Assembly: GCA_020831485.1 (NCBI GenBank)
Contig: JAFIGG010000005.1
Span: forward strand, 1 to 64,000
Direction of reading: 5' to 3'
Source of the DNA: Opitutales bacterium
Lineage (GTDB): Bacteria; Verrucomicrobiota; Verrucomicrobiia; Opitutales; Oceanipulchritudinaceae
DNA: 64,000 nucleotides
The position numbers were made by a program, and so were the translations under genes. Positions 57,980 to 64,000 of this stretch are shown in pieces (position 1 is the first letter of the stretch; every line of letters starts with the position of its first letter). Below the pieces are notes generated by a model that did no database searches, was not told the DNA's origin, and worked only from the letters and a program-made list of their open reading frames with translations.

Positions 57980-59563
57980 ATGGGTAATTTTGAAGTCACT
58001 TGGATTGATATAACCGTAGTGGTCCTTTATCTGATTGGCGCTCTGGCCGTCGGATTGTATGTCAGTCGCAAAACACAGGATTCGGAAGGGTATTTCCTGG
58101 CCGGTCGCCGTTTGCTGTGGCCCCTGGTGGGTTTGTCACTGTATGCGTCGAACATGTCGGGCAGTTCCTTTGTCGGCCTTGCCGGCAGCGGCTATCACAG
58201 TGGCATTGCGGTTTACAATTATGAGTGGGTGGCGACGGTCATTCTGATCTTTTTTGTCTTTTTCGTGTTGCCGTTTTATATCCGCTCGCGGGTATTCACC
58301 ATGCCGGAGTTTCTGCAGAAGCGTTTCGACCGGCGCTCGCGGGTAATCTTTTCGGGCTTTACCCTTTTTGCGAATCTCTTCATCGATGCGGCCGCCGGTC
58401 TGTATGCGGGTGGGGTGGTGATGTCGGTGATGTATCCGGAGGTTCCTATTTGGATCCCAATTGCAATGATGGGAGTACTCGCTGGCCTGTATACTATATT
58501 CGGCGGATTGTCGGCCGTGGTGATTACGGACTCGATTCAGGCGGTCGTCCTGATTCTCGGTGCGATTCTTATTTCCGTCATCGCTTTCAGCCAGATTGAC
58601 AGCTGGGAGCAGGTTGTGCAGGCGGCTCCGGAAAATGGCATGCGACTTATTCTGCCTGCAGACGATGCCTTCCTGCCTTGGCCGGGATTGTTTACGGGGG
58701 TTTTTATCATCGGCTTTTACTTCTGGGCGACCAATCAATTCATTGTTCAGCGCACTCTCGGCGCCAAGGACCTGAACCACGGTCGCTGGGGTGCCTTGTT
58801 CGCCGGATTGCTCAAGCTGCCGGTCCTTTTTCTGATGGTGCTGCCCGGCACCATTGCGCTGGTTCTTTATCCAGACCTGCCGAGTCCGGATCTGGTTTTT
58901 CCAACACTGACTTTTGACCTCTTGCCCGTCGGCCTGCGCGGCTTCATTCTCGCCGCCATGATTGCGGCCATCATGTCGAGCATCGACTCGACCCTGAATT
59001 CGGCCTCAACCTTGGTGACCATGGACTTTGTCAAACACCACCGCCCTCAGGTCAGTCAAAAAACCCTGGTGCGGATCGGACGAATTGTCACCGGGGTGTT
59101 CATGATTTTTGCAGTCCTGTGGGCCCCACAGATCACCCAGTTCCCGACTCTCTGGCAATACCTGCAATCCATTCTGGCGTACATCACGCCACCTGTGGTT
59201 GTTTGCTTTTTGGCCGGCCTGTTCTGGGTCCGTGCCAACAAGGATGGTGCCTTTCTGACCCTCGCAATTGGCGTCCCGCTCGGGGTAATCGGATTTTTCG
59301 CCAACGAGATATTCGGCCTCATGCAAATTCATTTTCTCTACGCCTGTTTTGCCCTCTTTATTTTCAATGCCGTCGTGATGGCAGTAGTGAGCCTTTCAAC
59401 TCCCCGCCCGGCAGCGGATGTCATTAAGAACTATACCTGGAGCCTCCAAACCTACCGTGAGGAAACCGAAGACCTCCGAGGCCTTCCCTGGTGGCAAAAC
59501 TACCGCTACCAGGCACTGGTCCTGCTTTCCCTGACCATCGCGATTGTCGCCTGGTTCTGGTAA
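57980..59563 (+). CDS. Sodium/solute symporter (SSS/SGLT family)
   Basis: 527 residues, 13-14 membrane segments. The SSS core is seen in GYFLAGRRLLWPLVGLSLYA followed by SNMSGSSFVGLAGSGYHSG, in SGFTLFANLFIDAAAG, and in AAMIAAIMSSIDSTLNSAST followed by LVTMD, with the Na+-site serines of helix 8. Substrates of the family range from sugars to amino acids and vitamins. Its place after the amidoligase cassette suggests import of a precursor or product, though pectin-derived sugars from the PL11 lyase are another option. Confidence 0.9.
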   Translation: MGNFEVTWIDITVVVLYLIGALAVGLYVSRKTQDSEGYFLAGRRLLWPLVGLSLYASNMSGSSFVGLAGSGYHSGIAVYNYEWVATVILIFFVFFVLPFYIRSRVFTMPEFLQKRFDRRSRVIFSGFTLFANLFIDAAAGLYAGGVVMSVMYPEVPIWIPIAMMGVLAGLYTIFGGLSAVVITDSIQAVVLILGAILISVIAFSQIDSWEQVVQAAPENGMRLILPADDAFLPWPGLFTGVFIIGFYFWATNQFIVQRTLGAKDLNHGRWGALFAGLLKLPVLFLMVLPGTIALVLYPDLPSPDLVFPTLTFDLLPVGLRGFILAAMIAAIMSSIDSTLNSASTLVTMDFVKHHRPQVSQKTLVRIGRIVTGVFMIFAVLWAPQITQFPTLWQYLQSILAYITPPVVVCFLAGLFWVRANKDGAFLTLAIGVPLGVIGFFANEIFGLMQIHFLYACFALFIFNAVVMAVVSLSTPRPAADVIKNYTWSLQTYREETEDLRGLPWWQNYRYQALVLLSLTIAIVAWFW

Positions 59564-59637
59564 TAGCGATTCCCGCATGCCGCACACACGCGCTTTTGGT
59601 TGTAGCTCTAAGTTTCTGACTTTAAGCTGTTTACAAA

Positions 59638-59729
<92 letters not shown>

Positions 59730-59744
59730 GAAGGGAAAGTTGGT

Positions 59745-59774
59745 CATAAAGTAGAGTTGTTTGGTTTTGGTCAA
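59745..59774 (-). promoter_or_regulatory. Putative promoter of tRNA-Ser
   Basis: TTGACC (59774-59769, minus strand) and a weak TTTATG (59750-59745) are spaced by 18 bases. They lie directly upstream of the tRNA and close to the stop of the minus-strand glycoside hydrolase gene. Confidence 0.35.
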
Positions 59775-59798
59775 GCCTGCATCCCTGAAAACACATAT

Positions 59799-61160
59799 TC
59801 ATCGAAATCGAAATGCGAACAGGTCCGCTTCGGTCATTGAGACCCGGATGCGGATGGTTTTGCCTGCGATATCGGAAAGATTGGAGCCGACTTTCCATGG
59901 GACGAGTTGATCGATGGCATCGCCAGTCATCCAATCAGAGCTAAAAAGTATTTCGCCATCTTCTGGTGAATCGGAGGCGTCGAGGATTTCAATTTGCAGT
60001 CTGCCGGCTGCGGAAGTGCTGAAATTGATTTCGAGTGAATTACCGTCGAAGTTGAAAGGTTTGCTGAGCCAGAAACCCTCGTTTGCGCCTGCACGCAGCG
60101 AGATGAAGCCATCGGTGCGCAGGGTGTAGCGGTTGCCGTTGCGGTGGTAGAAGCTGATTTCATCGGGGCCGGTGGGGACGACATTCAATGCCAGGTAATT
60201 CGCCCGGTTGCCCCAATGTGCTGGATCCCTGCCGGGGCGGATGAAGGCTTCTTCGAAGAGCCTGGTGTAGCTCAGTGCTCCTGCTCGCTTCGCCATGAAA
60301 AGGATGTCTGTTGAATTGCCCCTGTCTGGCATGAATCGGGTGGGCAGAGCTATATAGATATGGGGCGCACGAAAATACGGCTGAGTATTACTGGTGTAGA
60401 GGTGCTCACCGGGCCGATTTGGATCCAGTGATACGGGCTCGCTCCAGTGAATGAAATCTTCGGAATAGCTGCGGCTGATTGTTCGCAATGAACCGTGTTG
60501 ACTGTCCCAGCTGCGGAAGTAGCAGACATACTGTTTTTCCACAACGCACCAGAAGGCCACATTGTGGGAATCGAAGGCGAAGTCGTCCATTGTCAGAATC
60601 GGATCCTCCTGCAGGCGCTCCCAGTGAATTCCGTCCGGCGATGCATAGGCATAGAGGCCGCCGGTTGGGTGAACGCCCGCAATTGCCTTGTAGCGCTGCG
60701 CTGGATCAGCCTGTGGATTTCGGTCCAGAAAAGGCGAGAAATTATGGCACCTTCCATCCTTATCCTGGGTCAGGATAACATTCCGTCCTTTCGAACTTTC
60801 CACTGAACTCAGCCCAAGATCCGGAAAGCGCCAGTGGATCCCATCGTCACTCTCTGCGTAGGCGTAGACTTCACCCCAGTTGCCGTCGTAGAATTCCCCT
60901 TCGTAGTCAGTCCGGTAGTCCCGGTAATAGGCCCGGTATAGCCCATCATCCAGAATGACTGTCGTGTACAAGGCCGGCAAAGCGCTCTTTGCCGCCATTG
61001 GCTCCGCTCTGGGTTCATGCAGATGGAAGGCCAGGCCCTCCATTGATTCTATCAGGCGATCGTCGACGAATAGCTCCCGACGATCGCCAAGCTCAATAGA
61101 ATCTGCAAGCCCCACAATTGGGACCATGCCACACAAGACCCTTAACAGACTGCATTTCAT
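59799..61160 (-). CDS. Exported glycoside-hydrolase-like five-bladed propeller protein
   Basis: 453 residues with a signal peptide (MKCSLLRVLCGMVPIVGLADS). Repeats such as YAYAESDDGIHWRFPDLG, YAYASPDGIHWERL and SYSEDFIHWSEPVSLDP are propeller blades in the style of GH32/GH43-related proteins, common in Verrucomicrobiota and Planctomycetota. ELFVDDRLIESMEGLAFHLH at the start of the mature part is a frequent opening of this group. The C-terminal beta domain (about 355-453) may bind sugar. Catalytic acids cannot be fixed by eye. A hairpin sits at the start codon. Confidence 0.7.
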   Translation of the reverse strand: MKCSLLRVLCGMVPIVGLADSIELGDRRELFVDDRLIESMEGLAFHLHEPRAEPMAAKSALPALYTTVILDDGLYRAYYRDYRTDYEGEFYDGNWGEVYAYAESDDGIHWRFPDLGLSSVESSKGRNVILTQDKDGRCHNFSPFLDRNPQADPAQRYKAIAGVHPTGGLYAYASPDGIHWERLQEDPILTMDDFAFDSHNVAFWCVVEKQYVCYFRSWDSQHGSLRTISRSYSEDFIHWSEPVSLDPNRPGEHLYTSNTQPYFRAPHIYIALPTRFMPDRGNSTDILFMAKRAGALSYTRLFEEAFIRPGRDPAHWGNRANYLALNVVPTGPDEISFYHRNGNRYTLRTDGFISLRAGANEGFWLSKPFNFDGNSLEINFSTSAAGRLQIEILDASDSPEDGEILFSSDWMTGDAIDQLVPWKVGSNLSDIAGKTIRIRVSMTEADLFAFRFR

Positions 61161-61201
61161 TCGGCAATTCTGGCACTGTCAATGTGCCCGCCAATGCCGA
61201 A
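61160..61201. promoter_or_regulatory. Hairpin abutting the glycoside hydrolase start codon
   Basis: Outer arms TTCGGCA and TGCCGAA (61160-61166, 61195-61201) enclose an inner GGCAC/GTGCC stem. On the minus strand its 3' end touches the ATG at 61160, so it would occupy the ribosome-binding site. It lies 41 or more bases past the hflC stop and could also be the hflC terminator. Confidence 0.45.
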
Positions 61202-61246
61202 AAGCTGGTATTTGGCTATGCGGTAAACTGGATCTGTTCGAAAGAC

Positions 61247-62290
61247 TTAGTTCGTCATTTCCTTTTCCGGCAGTCGTTTTATCAGCTCATAGAGCGGAGT
61301 TTCGGTGCTGAGGATCAGGGTTGTGTTCTCGCCGAGAGTCTTGTCGTAGGCTTCCAGGCTGCGCAGGAGCTGGTAGAAGATCGGGTCCTGATTGTAGGCT
61401 TCGGCGTAGATCGCGATGGATTCACCTTCGGCGCTACCGCGGATACGGGCGGCGCGTTCGATGGCTCCACTCTCAATGATCGAGAGTTCGCGTTCCATCT
61501 CACCAAGGCGTTGTTCGGCCCGTTGTTGACCACCCGAGCGGAAACCGGCGGCGATCTTCTGCAACTCTGCGTTCATCTGCGCGTAGACATTGGATTCGAT
61601 CTCGCGGATGTAGCCCAGCTGTTTGATCAGAACGTCTTCCAGGTGAATACCCAGACCCACTTGCTCAAGACGGCGACGTGCTTCGGCCAGAATACCTTCC
61701 AGGACGATTGGGCGGCCGGCTTCATAGCGGCCATCGCTCCTTTGGCGCAAACGCGGCAGGTCGGCTCCGAGGGTCGCCAGTTCGTCGGCGGAGATAATTT
61801 CTTCCTCGTCGTCGGCGGAAATGACCTTGGCCATGTCGTCATGACCTTGGTCGAGAATCCGGTTGGAACTGCGGACCACCTCATAGAGGTCGTATTTGGC
61901 GATTTCGTCCTTGATGGCACCTTCGATGATACCGTTGAGGCGGCTGTCCGCCTGATTCATCGTGCGAATGGTTTCGCGGAAACGGCGGGCATCGGAGATG
62001 CGCCAACGGGCGGTGACGTCGACATTGATGGTCCGGCGGTCACGGGTAATAGTCGTAGTCTGGCTGCCATCCCAGCGCTGCAGGCGTTTGTCAAAGGTCT
62101 GGACCTTATGCCAGGGTAGTTTGAAGTAGAGTCCGGCCTCGGTTCTCGGTTCGCCTTGAACCTCACCAAACTGGGTGATGATGGCCTGTTCCCACTCATT
62201 GAGAGTGAATACGCAGAATTTAAACACGACAACAGTCAGGCCGATAAGGCCGATCAGTAAAACTAACAGTGCGGATCCGGAGCGGTTCAT
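61247..62290 (-). CDS. hflC: HflC, SPFH-domain regulator of FtsH
   Basis: 347 residues. N-terminal membrane anchor (LLVLLIGLIGLTVVVFKFCV, about 8-28), then the SPFH/band-7 domain (FTLNEWEQAIITQFGEVQGE, EAGLYFKLPW, RRTINVDVTARWRISD) and a helical coiled segment with EIESNVYAQMNAELQKIAAG. With HflK it forms the periplasmic cage around FtsH and controls membrane protein turnover. The ATG at 62290 overlaps the hflK stop (ATGA). The C-terminus (LILSTETPLYELIKRLPE) is typical. Confidence 0.93.
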   Translation of the reverse strand: MNRSGSALLVLLIGLIGLTVVVFKFCVFTLNEWEQAIITQFGEVQGEPRTEAGLYFKLPWHKVQTFDKRLQRWDGSQTTTITRDRRTINVDVTARWRISDARRFRETIRTMNQADSRLNGIIEGAIKDEIAKYDLYEVVRSSNRILDQGHDDMAKVISADDEEEIISADELATLGADLPRLRQRSDGRYEAGRPIVLEGILAEARRRLEQVGLGIHLEDVLIKQLGYIREIESNVYAQMNAELQKIAAGFRSGGQQRAEQRLGEMERELSIIESGAIERAARIRGSAEGESIAIYAEAYNQDPIFYQLLRSLEAYDKTLGENTTLILSTETPLYELIKRLPEKEMTN

Positions 62291-63231
62291 TGCGCACCTC
62301 CTTTCAAGTTGAGCATGGGCAGCAGCGAGGACACATCATCATCGATGATAATCACTTCCTTCACGTGAGGTATTCGGGCCTCCAACCTTTCGAGGTAGAG
62401 CCTGCGGGCTGTCACATCCGGTGACAGGCGATAGCTTTCGAGCATCTGCAGGAAGCGGTCCGATTCACCTCGGGCGGTGCGGATGCGCCGTTCGCGGTAA
62501 CCTTCGGCCTCAAGCACGGTTCGTTCGGCCATACCGCGTGCGCGCGGAACCCGCGTCTGGTATTCCCGCGAGGCTTCCTCAACAAAACGCACTGCGTCCT
62601 GCTCGGCTTTGTTCAGGTCATTGAACGCACTGCGAACCTGCTCGGGTGGGCTGACAAAGATCAAATTCACTTCATTGATGCGGACACCCATTTCGAACTG
62701 GTCCACATAATCCTGGATCAACTCCCGGGCTCTTACCTGAATCTCGGCACGGCCGATGGTGAGAATCGGGATGCTGGCGCGGTCGCCCATGACTTCACGC
62801 ATGACCGATTGGGAAATATCGCGCAGGGTCTCAACGGGATCCCGCACATTGAACAGGTAGTCCGCGGGGTTTTCACGGGAGAACTGGACGTCGAAACCGG
62901 CGAGCACAATGTTCAGGTCACCGGTCAGCATGGACGATTCGTCTTCATAAGACCCACGTGTGCCGCGGCCGCGGTAGCCAAACTCCTGAACATCCACAAC
63001 GCGCGTAGGCACTTTGTAGACATTGTCGACGGGATAGGGGAGTTTGAAGTGCAGGCCGGGTCCAACGGTGTCTATGTGGCGTCCAAAACGCAGCACAACC
63101 GCTTCCTCCTCGGCATCCACCTGGTAGAACATGCTGCCGCCAAAGAGCAGCACCAGAAGGAGAACACCGATCCAAAGATACTTCAGGATCGGAATCTCCA
63201 GAACCTCGTTATTGGGTAAAGGAATGCGCAT
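62287..63231 (-). CDS. hflK: HflK, SPFH-domain regulator of FtsH
   Basis: 314 residues, shorter than E. coli HflK (about 420), because the glycine-rich cytoplasmic N-terminus is missing. Membrane anchor YLWIGVLLLVLLFGGSMFYQ (about 14-33), then AEEEAVVLRFGRHIDTVGPG then LHFKLPYPVD, the band-7 domain and EASREYQTRVPRARGMAERT in the helical part. It pairs with HflC, with which it overlaps by 4 bases. Upstream is the large secreted protein gene. Confidence 0.93.
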   Translation of the reverse strand: MRIPLPNNEVLEIPILKYLWIGVLLLVLLFGGSMFYQVDAEEEAVVLRFGRHIDTVGPGLHFKLPYPVDNVYKVPTRVVDVQEFGYRGRGTRGSYEDESSMLTGDLNIVLAGFDVQFSRENPADYLFNVRDPVETLRDISQSVMREVMGDRASIPILTIGRAEIQVRARELIQDYVDQFEMGVRINEVNLIFVSPPEQVRSAFNDLNKAEQDAVRFVEEASREYQTRVPRARGMAERTVLEAEGYRERRIRTARGESDRFLQMLESYRLSPDVTARRLYLERLEARIPHVKEVIIIDDDVSSLLPMLNLKGGAQ

Positions 63232-63312
63232 AGAAGGATGACCGTAGAAGCGGTGCCCTCAGGCGCAAGCGCAATCGGGAAATCCCGAAGACGTAGGCGC
63301 GCGAGGAGGTTT

Positions 63313-64000
63313 TTACTCCGGTGGCAGGCTATAGACTGCGCGGAAGAACTCAGCCGCTTCGTCGATCGGTAGCTCGATCTCAATCCAGCTGTCTTCTGGC
63401 CCAACAGTGAGGGGGGTGTGGTGTGGATTGTTCGCGAACAGAGTGTCCGACTGTTCGATGCGAAATGCACCCTCAGCAACGACAGGATCGAGGCGCAGAA
63501 GAACGGTTCGTTCGACCAGGTCGATGGCTTCAACCGTCAGTTTGAGTCGCGAGGCCGGATCGGTGGGGTCGGTTCCGAGGTAAAACTCAACCAGATTGAT
63601 CAAGCCATCGCCATCGGCGTCGACATCCGGGGCTGCCAGTGGGTTGTCTTCTGCCTCAGGCCCGAAATAGTTCTCCTGCCATTCGCTGTAGCCGGCGGGT
63701 TCTTCGGACGGGGAGCGAATGGTGAAGACTGCAGTTTCCGAACCCTGGAAATTCTGCTCATCGATGTTGGCTTCGACGTTGTAGGTTCCCGGATCGCTTG
63801 GCGCGCTCTCTTCGCCATCAAACTCCAGCAGCACATTTAAATTGGGCGGTTCGGTCAGGACAATGGGTAGCAGGGGCGCGCCGTCGAACAACTGGACCAG
63901 ATCCAGAAAACGAATTGTGGCCGCCACTGGACTGACATTCACCAGAGCGGAGTTGCTGAGGCCGCTTTCGATAACGGGCTCTGAATTGTTCGCAGCAAAG
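63313..64000 (-). CDS. C-terminal part of a large secreted repeat protein (5' end outside window)
   Basis: The frame runs open past the right edge, so only the last about 228 residues are seen; the first internal GTG (63942) is not its start. Visible are an MBG-like segment (PGTYNVEANIDEQNFQGSET then AVFTI), then a calcium-binding thrombospondin-3-type stretch (DVDADGDGLINLVEFYLGTD then PTDPASR), and a final beta domain. This is the usual C-terminal layout of big exported proteins in Verrucomicrobiota. No sorting signal such as PEP-CTERM is found at the end. Function unknown. The 3' gap to hflK holds a small hairpin (CGGGAAATCCCG) and a dispersed repeat piece. Confidence 0.65.
   Translation of the reverse strand, partial: FAANNSEPVIESGLSNSALVNVSPVAATIRFLDLVQLFDGAPLLPIVLTEPPNLNVLLEFDGEESAPSDPGTYNVEANIDEQNFQGSETAVFTIRSPSEEPAGYSEWQENYFGPEAEDNPLAAPDVDADGDGLINLVEFYLGTDPTDPASRLKLTVEAIDLVERTVLLRLDPVVAEGAFRIEQSDTLFANNPHHTPLTVGPEDSWIEIELPIDEAAEFFRAVYSLPPE

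Noticed and set aside
61118-62119. 333-codon plus-strand frame opposite hflC
   Set aside because: Antisense to hflC; no motif, and the neighbouring genes leave no promoter space.

Overview
The window looks like chromosome of a marine or aquatic Verrucomicrobiota, most likely class Opitutae (Puniceicoccales/Opitutales). This is inferred from gene content: DUF2851, a long-form leuA, TonB/ExbBD, a type IV pilus cluster with a PilM-PilN fusion, a PL11 rhamnogalacturonan lyase, a propeller-type glycoside hydrolase, HflKC, and GC-rich palindromic intergenic repeats. There is no rRNA, CRISPR array, phage or transposase. One tRNA, Ser(GGA), is present. Most genes sit in short co-directional runs with ATGA or TGATG overlaps.

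Layout. 1-5.6 kb: tandem palindromic repeat, an NhaC antiporter, a phytase-like lipoprotein, then a tightly coupled run RDD membrane protein / CoaC flavoprotein / DUF432-like protein / MscS channel. 5.6-8.4 kb (minus): holB, tmk, PfkB sugar kinase. 8.5-10.4 kb: ExbB-ExbD-TonB energy module. 10.5-12.8 kb (minus): leuA and yjbQ, preceded by what reads as a leucine attenuator (promoter, 17-residue leader peptide ending Leu-Arg-Leu-Leu-Pro, hairpin, terminator). 12.9-17.1 kb: erythromycin-esterase-like protein, infC, a membrane Ser/Thr kinase with Sel1 repeats.

17.2-31.4 kb (minus) is a type IV pilus / type II secretion-like system. In order of transcription it holds pilT, the major pilin, a long hairpin, the PilM-PilN fusion, PilO-like, PilP-like, secretin, PilB ATPase, PilC platform, a degenerate receiver-like protein, a cysteine-poor FmdB-type protein, three minor pseudopilins, and a PilX-like N-terminus fused to a bactofilin-like beta-helix. 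A small half-glyoxalase protein is divergent from the pilin gene across an AT-rich spacer.

31.5-42.3 kb: lipoprotein, slyD, DUF2851 protein, clpB, then envelope polysaccharide genes (CapD/FlaA1-type dehydratase, O-antigen ligase/polymerase, MsbA-like ABC exporter) ending in an unlisted 57-residue membrane protein. 42.4-53.2 kb: adenosine-kinase-like gene, DUF6941, second MscS, a repeat protein, MoeB-rhodanese, lexA with its own operator, DUF3568, a DmpA-type peptidase coupled to a second NhaC, a lipoprotein, an A-type Fe-S carrier and gcvT. 53.3-64 kb: isochorismatase-like hydrolase, PL11 lyase, a two-gene amidoligase / class-I glutamine amidotransferase cassette followed by a sodium/solute symporter, tRNA-Ser, a glycoside hydrolase, hflC-hflK, and the 3' part of a large secreted protein running off the right edge.

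Best candidates for undescribed biology: the leuA leader; the amidoligase-amidohydrolase cassette; and the accessory proteins in the pilus cluster (beta-helix fusion, pseudo-receiver, cysteine-poor FmdB, half-VOC protein).
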